Source: Taibaiella koreensis (GTDB lineage Bacteria > Bacteroidota > Bacteroidia > Chitinophagales > Chitinophagaceae). From it: a DNA stretch of 64,000 nucleotides. The notes beneath the pieces are model-generated. The model did no database searches and was not told the DNA's origin. It saw nothing but the letters and a program-made list of their open reading frames with translations. The position numbers were made by a program, and so were the translations under genes. Location: assembly GCF_003545715.1 (NCBI RefSeq), contig NZ_QVNU01000012.1, positions 31,125 through 95,124 of the forward strand, given 5' to 3'. Positions 52,477 through 60,995 of this stretch are shown one piece after another. Position 1 is the first letter of the stretch, and every line of letters starts with the position of its first letter.

Positions 52477-54540
52477 ATGAAAAAAATCTACATCCTACTT
52501 TGCCTATGCGTAGCCGGCCTATTGCCCTCTGTTCACGCGGCCAATGGCGATACAACCATTGTACAAGGTCATAACGATGTCATTATTCAAACCGATCCTT
52601 CCGTAGGACAAACCCTTTATCCTGCCTGGTCGGTATTCCCGCCGGCAAGCACGCCTTACCGTAAGATTTATGCGCATCTCTCGCTTAAATGTCCTCCCAA
52701 CCTTAACTGCGGCGAGTGGGATTACCTCAATCATATTTTTATCGGGAAAACCGGGGGTATGGCAGGCGATTCGCTGGGTTACGAGCTGGGCCGTTTTATA
52801 ACGCCTTATGGCAACTATTGGAAAACCACGGCCACCAACAACTGGGAGCATGGCTGGTGGATCGATGTTACGGACTGGGGCTACCTGCTGCACGATTCCG
52901 TGGAGCTCATCTATAAGCATACAGGCTATGAAGCCCAAAACGACAGGGGCTGGCTCATTAATCTGCAATATTATGTAATAGAAGGTCCGGCCATCCGCGA
53001 TTTTGTCCGTATGGATACTTTATGGAACGGTTCTTTCCGCTACGGCGACGCGGCTGCTCCCATTGAAGACAAGCTCAATGCCCGCAACCTTACACTGGCG
53101 CCCGGTACGGCCAGCGCCCGGCTTTGGATCATGCAATCGGGCCATGGCAGTGATGATGCCGACCAATGCGGCGAGTTCTGCGCCAAGAATAGAATGGTCA
53201 AATGGGACAACCAAACGGTGAATACGCGCCTGGTATGGCGCGAATGCGGCTTCAACTCGCTTTATCCACAGGCCGGCACCTGGCTGCTGGACCGCGCCAA
53301 CTGGTGCCCCGGCGCTTTTGTCGATCCCGACTGGGTAGAAATAGGTGAACTTACCGGCGGTAGCAACCACAGCATCGATATCGATATGGAACCTTATACT
53401 GCTACGGCAGATTTCGGCAATATGTTCTTTACCACATACCTGTTCGAATATGGCGCCCCTCATGCCCAAGTCGACGCGGGCATAGAGCGCATTATTGCAC
53501 CCAGCACCGACCTGGAACAAAAGCGGATGAACCCCATATGTGGCCAGCCCATCATTAAAATAAGGAATAACGGCGCCCGGGCGCTCACTTCGCTGGCCAT
53601 CGAATACGGCCTGGCCGGCCAAGCCAAAGCCACCTTTCAGTGGACCGGAAATCTTGCCTTTGGCCAGTCGGAAATCGTTACCCTTACCAATGCCGTTCAA
53701 TACCTGCTCCAGGGCGATGCGGTATTTGAAGTGACCCTGAAGCTGCCCAACGGCGGTACCGACGAGTACACCCTGGATAACAGCGCCAGCAGCCTGATCA
53801 AAAAAACAGATGTGCAGCCGCATGCTTTTATCGTGGAATTTAAAAACACCAAAGCCAACCAGGAGAACAGCTACAAATTCATAGAAGCCCAAACCGGCCA
53901 GGTGGTACACCAAAAGGGTATCAACGATTTCCCGCTGGCTACTACCCTATATCGCGATACAGTGGTATTGGCAAAAAACACCTGCTATATTTTAGAGTTC
54001 TCAGACGAGGGCACACCACTGGCAGGGGGCATTGATCAGAATAAAGACGGACTTACGTTCTGGTTCTGGGATGCTTTGGCACAACAATACCCCCAATATC
54101 TTCAATACCTCGATAACGACGATGGCAGCCTGCAGCTAAAGGATTACCATTCCAATGCCAGTCTGCTTAATTTTTCGGGCACTTATAACCAGGGCAAAGG
54201 CGCTATCCAGAAAGCCGACTTCGGCACCAAAATTGTTTACCAGTTCAGCACCAGCAACGAAACGGTATCTGCCGGCACGGTACAGCAGCTGAATGCCGAT
54301 ATAGACGTTTATCCCAATCCGTCGCCCGATGGCTTGTTTGCGATCAGCTATCATATACCGGGCAATACCGGAGCACAGCTGGAAGTACAGGACATAAGGG
54401 GCACGGTTGTTCTGCAGGCACAGCTTAAAGGAGAAGGCGGTGTGTATGCGCTGGATCTTAAATCGAGGGCTAGGGGTATGTATACCTTAAAAATAACATC
54501 GGGTAAAGCGGCTACGGTCCGTAAACTTGTGACACGCTGA
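52477..54540 (+). CDS. T9SS-secreted PNGase F-like protein 1
   Basis: A 687-residue protein: signal peptide (1-21), then two PNGase F beta-sandwich domains (about 30-170 and 175-330), further beta-rich regions, and a type IX sorting domain (about 605-687, 'DVYPNPSPDG...TVRKLVTR'). PNGase F removes N-glycans from glycoproteins. The conserved 'NCGEWDYLNH' carries the Asp matching catalytic D60 (here D82), and 'GHGSDDADQCGEF' the Glu matching E206 (here E233). 'DRANWCPG' is also kept. The residue matching E118 appears to be Thr, so the exact activity may differ from PNGase F. Confidence 0.82.
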   Translation: MKKIYILLCLCVAGLLPSVHAANGDTTIVQGHNDVIIQTDPSVGQTLYPAWSVFPPASTPYRKIYAHLSLKCPPNLNCGEWDYLNHIFIGKTGGMAGDSLGYELGRFITPYGNYWKTTATNNWEHGWWIDVTDWGYLLHDSVELIYKHTGYEAQNDRGWLINLQYYVIEGPAIRDFVRMDTLWNGSFRYGDAAAPIEDKLNARNLTLAPGTASARLWIMQSGHGSDDADQCGEFCAKNRMVKWDNQTVNTRLVWRECGFNSLYPQAGTWLLDRANWCPGAFVDPDWVEIGELTGGSNHSIDIDMEPYTATADFGNMFFTTYLFEYGAPHAQVDAGIERIIAPSTDLEQKRMNPICGQPIIKIRNNGARALTSLAIEYGLAGQAKATFQWTGNLAFGQSEIVTLTNAVQYLLQGDAVFEVTLKLPNGGTDEYTLDNSASSLIKKTDVQPHAFIVEFKNTKANQENSYKFIEAQTGQVVHQKGINDFPLATTLYRDTVVLAKNTCYILEFSDEGTPLAGGIDQNKDGLTFWFWDALAQQYPQYLQYLDNDDGSLQLKDYHSNASLLNFSGTYNQGKGAIQKADFGTKIVYQFSTSNETVSAGTVQQLNADIDVYPNPSPDGLFAISYHIPGNTGAQLEVQDIRGTVVLQAQLKGEGGVYALDLKSRARGMYTLKITSGKAATVRKLVTR

Positions 54541-54663
54541 TCAAACCCGGGCGGTCCCCGCTACTGGCAGCGGCCGCTTAAGCTGAAGACCAGCAACCAG
54601 CAAGACCCAGCAAACGGCAGCCTTTTTGCCGCTCATCATCATAGTACAACGGCATATTATATG

Positions 54664-54675
54664 ACATGATCATGT
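54664..54675. promoter_or_regulatory. Palindrome upstream of PNGase F-like gene 2
   Basis: ACATGATCATGT, a perfect 12-bp palindrome of the same ACATG-N2-CATGT type as at 52379. The -7-like box CATCTTTG (54701-54708) is about 31 bp from its centre, the same spacing as at gene 1. Confidence 0.5.
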
Positions 54676-54765
54676 AGTACGCCGTTTTATGCATTTGTCT
54701 CATCTTTGCTTTTAACTTTTTATTTATTTGTCCAGGAGGACGTTCTTGTTTTTTAATAGCATTTC

Positions 54766-56787
54766 ATGAAAAGATTTTACACAAGCCTTATCGCGTTTTT
54801 TGCTGTGCTGGGCGTTGCACAGGCCAATCCGGGTGATACCACCTGGGTTCAGGCCAACGATGTGCGACTCGATTATTTCAACAACTTTGACACTACGGTC
54901 ACTTTTCCCGATGGCAGCCTTAGCTATCGTAAAGTATTGATGGAATTCACCCTGGGTTCTTATGCTTGCCCTCCCGGTTCGACATACTGCCACCAGTGGG
55001 ATTATACTGTGCTGAACTATGTAATGACCCCTGCCGGCGATACTGTTGAGATGAGCCGCCTGATCACCCCCTTTGCCAATACCGGCTGGTCGCGCTTTCC
55101 TGCCACCTGGAAACAGCCTTATCTTTTCGATGTGACCGATTATGCTTCGCTGCTGAAAAATTCCGCCAGCATCCGCATTCATTACTCGGGTTATTCCGGC
55201 GGTTTCACGGCCAATATCCGGTTCGCCTTTATCGAAGGAACGCCCGATCGTAACGTAGTAGGCTACGATAAGCTATACCAGGGGTATTTTGACTATGGCA
55301 ACAACGCCAACCCGATCAACAGCCACTTCCCTGTACTCAATAAGACAGCGCCTGCCGGTACTGTATCGGCCGAGCTCAAATTCCTGGTAACCGGTCATGG
55401 CAGCGATACGCTGAACCAATGCTGTGAATTTGACACCCATGCTTACGATCTGTACCTCAACAATACAGCGATTGCCAACAAAGTAGTGTGGCGCGACAAT
55501 TGTGGTGTGAACCCACTGTATCCCCAGGGTGGTACCTGGATCTACGATCGCTCCAACTGGTGCCCCGGTGCACAGGTTGGCCCCATCGTGCATAAGCTGC
55601 CGGGCATCACCGCAGGCAGCAGCTACAACATCAATCTCAAATTTGCCGATTATACAGCCTTGCCCTCCACAAAAGGCTATGGCGGCTATGAGTCGCATGC
55701 GGCCGTTATCTATTATGGTGCGATCAATAAGACACGGGACGCTTCCCTGGAAGATATTATAGCGCCCTCGCTATATCCCGACCATTTCCGTGAGAATCCC
55801 AACAGCAATACCCCCAAAGTGAGGGTACACAACTCGGGCAGCACTCCCATTACCGCCCTTACATTTTCCTACTGCGTAACCGATTCTGTACAGCAGCAAT
55901 ATACCTGGAATGGCACGCTTGCGCCGCTGGCCGATACCGAAGTCGTATTCCCGGTGCTCAATACCCTCACCAACCTGTCCAACAGCGGTACATCCGGCAC
56001 TTTCGGTTTCCGCATGAAGATTATCGGCGTGAACGGATCGCCCGACGAAGATGCGACCAACGATTCGTTGTCTTCTACTTTTGTTGCAGCGCCCAAATGG
56101 CCCGGCGACATCGTGATCAACTTGCGTACCGGCGACCTGGGCAGCAATGGCAACATAGGACAGAACCCCTGGCAGGGTACCTGGAAGATAACCGATATGG
56201 CGGGTAACACCGTTCGTCAGCGCAACGATGCTTCCTGCAATACTACCTATAACGACACGGTAGCCCTACCCGCGGCCGGCTTCTATAAAATAACCCTGAG
56301 CTCCCCTTTCTGTATGGGTTTCCATTGGTGGCCTTATGATGGCACACCTCAAAACCCCGGACCGATCAAGCCGGGCGGACTGATCGTAAAAAACCTGGGT
56401 GGCGCGAGCCTGCCGATGAAAGGCTATGTGTATGCCGGCAGCACCCTGGCCGACCAGGGCCAGCATGACGACTTCGGTTGCGAATATACCCAGTACTTCT
56501 ATGTGGCCAGCGCCGGCGTGACCAGTATCGATGAGCTGGCGGCGAGCTACGGCTTGTCTGTATACCCCAACCCGGCCAGCGACCAGATCCATATAAATGT
56601 ATCGGGTACCAATGTTAAAGAAGCCACGGTAAGCCTGGTGAATGCCCTGGGCCAGACTGTCTATACACGTCAGACCCGCGACAAAGCGATTGTTATCCCT
56701 ACAGGCCAATTGCCTGCAGGCCTTTATACCTTGATCTATAACGTTGGCGACAGCCGCAAGGTGGAAAAAGTAGTGATCGCTAAGTAA
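54766..56787 (+). CDS. T9SS-secreted PNGase F-like protein 2
   Basis: A 673-residue paralogue of the preceding gene with the same layout: signal peptide (1-20), two PNGase F-like domains (about 25-310), beta-rich segments and a type IX sorting domain (about 595-673, 'SVYPNPASDQIHINV...KVEKVVIAK'). Catalytic-type residues retained are D79 in 'YCHQWDY' and E221 in 'NQCCEFD'; 'DRSNWCPG' is present. The E118 position looks like Ser. It starts 226 bp after gene 1 and probably has its own promoter. The substrate is likely an extracellular glycoprotein or glycopeptide. Confidence 0.82.
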   Translation: MKRFYTSLIAFFAVLGVAQANPGDTTWVQANDVRLDYFNNFDTTVTFPDGSLSYRKVLMEFTLGSYACPPGSTYCHQWDYTVLNYVMTPAGDTVEMSRLITPFANTGWSRFPATWKQPYLFDVTDYASLLKNSASIRIHYSGYSGGFTANIRFAFIEGTPDRNVVGYDKLYQGYFDYGNNANPINSHFPVLNKTAPAGTVSAELKFLVTGHGSDTLNQCCEFDTHAYDLYLNNTAIANKVVWRDNCGVNPLYPQGGTWIYDRSNWCPGAQVGPIVHKLPGITAGSSYNINLKFADYTALPSTKGYGGYESHAAVIYYGAINKTRDASLEDIIAPSLYPDHFRENPNSNTPKVRVHNSGSTPITALTFSYCVTDSVQQQYTWNGTLAPLADTEVVFPVLNTLTNLSNSGTSGTFGFRMKIIGVNGSPDEDATNDSLSSTFVAAPKWPGDIVINLRTGDLGSNGNIGQNPWQGTWKITDMAGNTVRQRNDASCNTTYNDTVALPAAGFYKITLSSPFCMGFHWWPYDGTPQNPGPIKPGGLIVKNLGGASLPMKGYVYAGSTLADQGQHDDFGCEYTQYFYVASAGVTSIDELAASYGLSVYPNPASDQIHINVSGTNVKEATVSLVNALGQTVYTRQTRDKAIVIPTGQLPAGLYTLIYNVGDSRKVEKVVIAK

Positions 56788-56814
56788 TTCCACTTATAGT
56801 TAGTATCCAAAAGA

Positions 56815-56849
56815 AAGCTGTCCGGGTTAAACCGCGACAGCTTCTTTTA
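56815..56849 (+). terminator. Terminator of PNGase F-like gene 2
   Basis: AAGCTGTC (56815-56822) pairs with GACAGCTT (56836-56843), followed by CTTTTAT. It lies 28 nt after the stop codon. Confidence 0.75.
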
Positions 56850-56892
56850 TATCTTTACCCCGCAGACATAAACGGAAAATGACTTTGATAAC

Positions 56893-57035
56893 TATCCCGA
56901 TATAGGAAACAAAACCGGTCCTTGGGCCTATCGAACTTTTCTCACCGAAGGTAAAGGACTATTATAAATGGTGCTTCGACAGGCTCAGCAACCGCGATTG
57001 GAACAATGTTGCGCAATGTTTCCTATATCGACATA
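56893..57035. mobile_element. MITE-like element, copy 2 (143 bp)
   Basis: It starts TATCCCGATATAGGAAAC and ends TTTCCTATATCGACATA, which are terminal inverted repeats of about 18-20 bp. It contains AAAGGACTATTATAAATGG and GCTTCGACAGGCTCAGC in its middle, corresponding to copy 1 at 46942. Its right end lies just before the start of the lipoprotein gene at 57051 and may supply promoter or leader sequence. Confidence 0.72.
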
Positions 57036-57050
57036 GTCAGAATGACTTTT

Positions 57051-57500
57051 ATGAAATTAATGAGCAGTTGCCTGGTACTTATCCCTATATGCGGCTGTGT
57101 ATACGATCCGCCGGTAGGATTCATCACCATTAACAATAATTCAAATTCGGTTGTGTATACCCGGTATTCGGATACCGATTATATGAGGCCCGAATACGCA
57201 ATGAAGGCATTTACGATCAATACGCACATGTTTGATGAGCGGGGAAAAAGAAAGGATTCGATCGTTTTTCCCGAATACCGCGCCCTTCCCCATGGAAAAG
57301 CCTACCTGCATGGCTTTGGTACGCTGGAGAAGAGACAAATCCCGGGTAGTAAAGAAGCCGTTTATCTATTTTTCATCAGCGAAGAGGCATTGAAGACCAA
57401 AAGCTGGACGGAAATATGCGAAAGTAACCTGTACCTGAAAAAGATGCGCTTTTCAAAGCATGTGCTGGATAGTCTTGATTGGAAAGTGACCTATGAATAA
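57051..57500 (+). CDS. Predicted small lipoprotein, unknown function
   Basis: A 149-residue protein with a short lipoprotein-type signal ('SCLVLIPICGC', modified Cys probably residue 16). The rest is beta-rich: 'GFITINNNSNSVVYTRYSD' and 'HGFGTLEKRQIPGSKEAVYLFFISEE' in parts. No family is recognised. Start 57051 is preferred because the upstream ATGs (57006, 57042) lie in or next to the MITE-like element and would put extra residues before the signal. Confidence 0.6.
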   Translation: MKLMSSCLVLIPICGCVYDPPVGFITINNNSNSVVYTRYSDTDYMRPEYAMKAFTINTHMFDERGKRKDSIVFPEYRALPHGKAYLHGFGTLEKRQIPGSKEAVYLFFISEEALKTKSWTEICESNLYLKKMRFSKHVLDSLDWKVTYE

Positions 57501-57664
57501 CCTGCTCTTGCCCGCATAAGTATAGCGGTGTATGAATATATTGGTCCCATGAACTTTTCCTGGCGGCCGGAGCGCGATCAGCACAACAGGCTCATTATAA
57601 CCGATCCGGACAAGAGCAGGTTGGACCTGATTTTAAAACAGTTTCCGTTTTAGCGGCAATACAA

Positions 57665-57695
57665 TTGTGTTTTTGACATTTTTGCACTAGGTTTG
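57665..57695 (+). promoter_or_regulatory. Promoter of the amino acid permease gene
   Basis: TTG (57665-57667), 20 nt, TAGGTTTG (57688-57695); both boxes and spacing fit the Bacteroidota consensus. ATG follows at 57726. Confidence 0.55.
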
Positions 57696-57725
57696 AAGCT
57701 TAAATCTCTAATTAAACAATATTAG

Positions 57726-59207
57726 ATGGGTCTATTTACACGAAAACCACTTGATCTTTTACTCGCGGAAGCGGCCGACAGTGAAAAAGGGCTGAAGCGT
57801 AGCCTCAGTGGCGGCGCATTGGTCGCCTTGGGTATAGGGGCCATTATCGGCGCCGGCTTATTTGTCCAGACGGCCGCTGCGGCTGCGCAGAGTGCCGGCC
57901 CTTCCGTTACGATCGGGTTTATATTGGCTGCTATTGGTTGTGCGTTGGCCGGCCTGTGCTATGCCGAGCTCTCCTCGTCTATTCCCATCTCCGGCAGCGC
58001 TTATACTTATACCTATGCGACACAGGGCGAGCTGCTGGCCTGGATCATCGGCTGGGACCTGGTGCTGGAATATGCCGTGGGCGCCGCCACGGTAGGTATC
58101 GCCTGGAGCGAATACCTGAACAACCTCCTGGTCGAAGTGCTCCATATGAAACCCATTGCCTATCAGTGGTGCCATAGTCCTTTCCAGGTTTCCCCCGAGG
58201 GCGTGCACGGCATTATGAACTTGCCGGCCCTGGGTATCGTTACGCTCATCAGCCTGCTGCTCATTAAAGGTATACACGAATCGGCCCTGGTCAATAACCT
58301 TATCGTTATCGTCAAGGTGACCATCGTGGTGCTGATCATCGTGCTGGGCTGGGGCTATATCAATCCCTCCAACCATGTACCTTATATACCGCCGCCATCC
58401 AAGTATATAGACCACGAAGGTGTCAGTCATAATTTCGGCGGCATTATGGGTATACTAGGCGCCGCAGGTACCGTATTCTTTGCCTTCATAGGCTTCGACG
58501 CCGTGAGTACCGCCGCACAGGAAACCAAAAATCCCAAGAAAGCAATGCCTATGGGTATCATGGGCTCCCTGCTGGTATGTACCGTATTGTATATTCTCTT
58601 TGCGCATGTGCTCACCGGCCTCGTGCCGCTGGAGTTTTTCCGCGATCCCAATAAAGGCGGAGAAGCCTCTGTGGTAGCCGCTATCCGTGCGGGCATGCCC
58701 GCCGGCTATAGCTGGTTGAGCAAGTCGGTCACCGTAGCCATCCTGGCCGGCTTCTCTTCCGTGATCCTCGTGATGCTGCTGGGGCAAAGCCGGGTATTCT
58801 ACTCGATGAGCAAAGACGGACTGCTTCCCGCCGTGTTCTCGAAAGTGCATCCCAAATTCAAAACACCTTATCTGGGCAACCTCGTGATCCTGATCCTGGT
58901 GGGCGCTTTCGCCGCTTTCATTCCCGGCAGTGTTGTAGGCCATATGACCAGCATCGGTACACTGTTTGCCTTTATCCTGGTTTGTGCCGCAGTGATCATC
59001 CTGCGCAAGAGCGCGCCCGATCTGCCTCGCCAGTTCCGTACCCCGATGGTACCCCTGGTGCCGATACTGGGCATTATTGCCTGCGGCCTCATGATCTTTG
59101 GCCTGGGTTGGGAAAACTGGCTGCGCCTGATCGTATGGCTGCTCCTGGGCTTTATCATCTATTTCGGATACAGCCGCCACAAAAGCAAATTGAACAAGCT
59201 TAAATAA
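57726..59207 (+). CDS. Amino acid permease (APC superfamily, YfnA/CAT-like)
   Basis: A 493-residue membrane protein with 12 or more hydrophobic segments. The first contains the APC signature 'GIGAIIGAGLFVQTAAAAA' (about 37-55), followed by 'CALAGLCYAELSSSIPISGSAYTY' in parts. 'FFAFIGFDAVSTAAQETKNP' (about 253-272) is the TM6-type region. It imports amino acids by proton symport or exchange; specificity is unknown. Single gene with its own promoter and a terminator-like hairpin. Confidence 0.9.
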   Translation: MGLFTRKPLDLLLAEAADSEKGLKRSLSGGALVALGIGAIIGAGLFVQTAAAAAQSAGPSVTIGFILAAIGCALAGLCYAELSSSIPISGSAYTYTYATQGELLAWIIGWDLVLEYAVGAATVGIAWSEYLNNLLVEVLHMKPIAYQWCHSPFQVSPEGVHGIMNLPALGIVTLISLLLIKGIHESALVNNLIVIVKVTIVVLIIVLGWGYINPSNHVPYIPPPSKYIDHEGVSHNFGGIMGILGAAGTVFFAFIGFDAVSTAAQETKNPKKAMPMGIMGSLLVCTVLYILFAHVLTGLVPLEFFRDPNKGGEASVVAAIRAGMPAGYSWLSKSVTVAILAGFSSVILVMLLGQSRVFYSMSKDGLLPAVFSKVHPKFKTPYLGNLVILILVGAFAAFIPGSVVGHMTSIGTLFAFILVCAAVIILRKSAPDLPRQFRTPMVPLVPILGIIACGLMIFGLGWENWLRLIVWLLLGFIIYFGYSRHKSKLNKLK

Positions 59208-59233
59208 TCGTTCCTGGTTTCTTTATAAAAACG

Positions 59234-59264
59234 AACGAGCTGTTCCTTCCAGGAGCAGCTCGTT
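59234..59264 (+). terminator. Terminator hairpin after the permease gene
   Basis: AACGAGCTGTTCCT (59234-59247) pairs with AGGAGCAGCTCGTT (59251-59264) with one wobble. It is followed by a weak T-rich end (TGTATG). It lies 26 nt after the stop. Confidence 0.65.
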
Positions 59265-59472
59265 TGTATGATACGAAGGGCAACACATCGGATCACTGGT
59301 AATATACCTGACAGCTGTTGCACCAATAGCTGACCCGGTTTGTCGTTCCCGGTATTCCCTATGAAATAGTCCCCGGCATAATTGCTGTCCGGTATATCGT
59401 GTTCCGGCAGGGAATATATTTAGTGCCTTAAAGGCATTTTATCATTTGCGGTAACACAGAAGGGACGAGCGA

Positions 59473-60306
59473 TCAGGCCAGCAGGATAAAAGCAGCATAC
59501 AGCAGCATCATGCCATCGATGCACAGCAGGTAAAATATATCGGTATTCACCTTGCGGGAAAGCAGGAGCATCGCTTTGGTACATAAGGTGATCACGAAGC
59601 CACCGGCCAGCCGGGACACGATGGGATAACGCAGGTATTGCCACACCGCGAGCGCGCAGAACACGATAAGGCATGCATCCATAAGCCGGAAGCTTGCCTG
59701 CAGCCCTATAGCATTGGGCAAAGTGTAAATACGGTGCTCCTTGTCGGTTTCCATATCCCTGATGTCGAAAGCGATGCAGAGCGGCAACATCAATACGAAG
59801 CGCAGAAGGAACTCCACTTCGTAGGCCCGGAAACTCTTGCCATAGCCGAACATTGGCATCAGCACCGTAACACAGGTCCATACCAGCGACAGCAAAATAA
59901 GCTTGAGGATACCCCAATCCTTGAGCCGCTTTTTTTGCGGGAACGGCAATACCGGAAGCGAATACCCCAGCGACAAAAGGCCAAGCCCTATGCTGACGGC
60001 GATAACCTTTAACGGCAGGAAGAAGAGGCAGATAAAAGAGAGCAAGCCACCCGCCAGGATCAACAGGGGATGGACCCAGCGATGCTGCGCCGACCAGTCG
60101 GCACGGTCCGAAACACCCGCAGGAAGGTCTTTAATAAAATAATGGATATTGTAAATGGCCAGTGTATTGGCCGCTACGAAACCATGAAGAGCCGAAAAGA
60201 AGGCCGGCGTAGCGCCGGTCAGCAGCTTTTCGGTCGCCATGCATAGCCCCACTGCGCAACATGCAGCAAACAGGCTGGTGTATAATATCCACTTTAATAC
60301 CGGCAA
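59473..60306 (-). CDS. UbiA-like prenyltransferase family membrane protein
   Basis: A 277-residue membrane protein with about eight hydrophobic segments. The second Asp-rich motif of UbiA enzymes is clear, 'DIRDMETD' (D181-D188). The first motif, normally NDxxDxxxD near residue 50-60, is degenerate here ('YNIHYFIKD'). UbiA proteins transfer prenyl chains to aromatic acceptors. With a changed first motif the activity or substrate is uncertain. Divergent from the GtrA gene (83 bp apart). Confidence 0.65.
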   Translation of the reverse strand: MPVLKWILYTSLFAACCAVGLCMATEKLLTGATPAFFSALHGFVAANTLAIYNIHYFIKDLPAGVSDRADWSAQHRWVHPLLILAGGLLSFICLFFLPLKVIAVSIGLGLLSLGYSLPVLPFPQKKRLKDWGILKLILLSLVWTCVTVLMPMFGYGKSFRAYEVEFLLRFVLMLPLCIAFDIRDMETDKEHRIYTLPNAIGLQASFRLMDACLIVFCALAVWQYLRYPIVSRLAGGFVITLCTKAMLLLSRKVNTDIFYLLCIDGMMLLYAAFILLA

Positions 60307-60374
60307 GAAGGATGGCCGTTTTGTTTAACCCTGGTTAATCGCGGGCAGGCCCGTCAAAAGTATAGCATTTTTCT

Positions 60375-60382
60375 TACTTTTG
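60375..60382 (+). promoter_or_regulatory. Candidate -7 element of the GtrA gene
   Basis: TACTTTTG fits TAnnTTTG but lies only 7 nt before the GTG at 60390, so the transcript would be nearly leaderless if both calls are right. Confidence 0.35.
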
Positions 60383-60389
60383 CCGACCT

Positions 60390-60983
60390 GTGAAGCATTA
60401 TAGAGACAGCCGGAAACTTAATTTTGCCCGGAATATTATCCTGAAAGTGATCGATTTCTTCCATCCGCCCTTCAGCAGATGGATACCGATCCAGACTTTT
60501 CGCTATATTGCCTGTGGCGGTAGTGTGACCGTGCTCGGGCTTCTGCTGTTCTTTATCGGCTATAACTACATCCTGCCGCCCTATCTCGTGACCCGGGTCA
60601 TTAATGGCAAAAGCGAAGAAGTGCTGCCATTGGGTGAAAGCCTTACCATGACCCGCTATATCGGCGCTTACGTTATCTCCTTTATGATAGGCTTCCCGGT
60701 TGGTTTCTTCCTGTCGAAGTTTGTCGTTTTCCAGGAGTCGCATCTGAAAGGAAGAGTACAGCTGTTCCGATATGCCACGCTACAGTTCGTCAACATTGTG
60801 CTCAATTATTACCTGCTGCACTTTTTTGCAGGATGGTGCGGCTTTTGGGCCACACCATCACAAACACTGACCACGGCTATTCTCGCGGTGTTCAGCTATT
60901 TTTTTCAGCGCCATATTTCTTTCCGCACCAAGAAGGATCCGGCCATTATGGGCATACCGGCCATCGAGGAAGAGAAGGCCTGA
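60390..60983 (+). CDS. GtrA family membrane protein (GTG start)
   Basis: A 197-residue protein with four hydrophobic segments, as in GtrA flippase-like proteins for lipid-linked sugars: 'TFRYIACGGSVTVLGLLLFF' (about 35-54), then 'YVISFMIGFPVGFFLSKFVVF' in parts near residue 95, and a 'FFQRHISFRTK' type C-terminus. The start at 60390 is GTG. No glycosyltransferase gene is adjacent. Confidence 0.8.
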   Translation: MKHYRDSRKLNFARNIILKVIDFFHPPFSRWIPIQTFRYIACGGSVTVLGLLLFFIGYNYILPPYLVTRVINGKSEEVLPLGESLTMTRYIGAYVISFMIGFPVGFFLSKFVVFQESHLKGRVQLFRYATLQFVNIVLNYYLLHFFAGWCGFWATPSQTLTTAILAVFSYFFQRHISFRTKKDPAIMGIPAIEEEKA

Positions 60984-60995
60984 CCTGCCTCTCCT

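Noticed and set aside
57549..57653. 34-residue open frame between the lipoprotein and the permease gene
   Set aside because: It has no start context, family or signal; it could be a remnant but cannot be supported.
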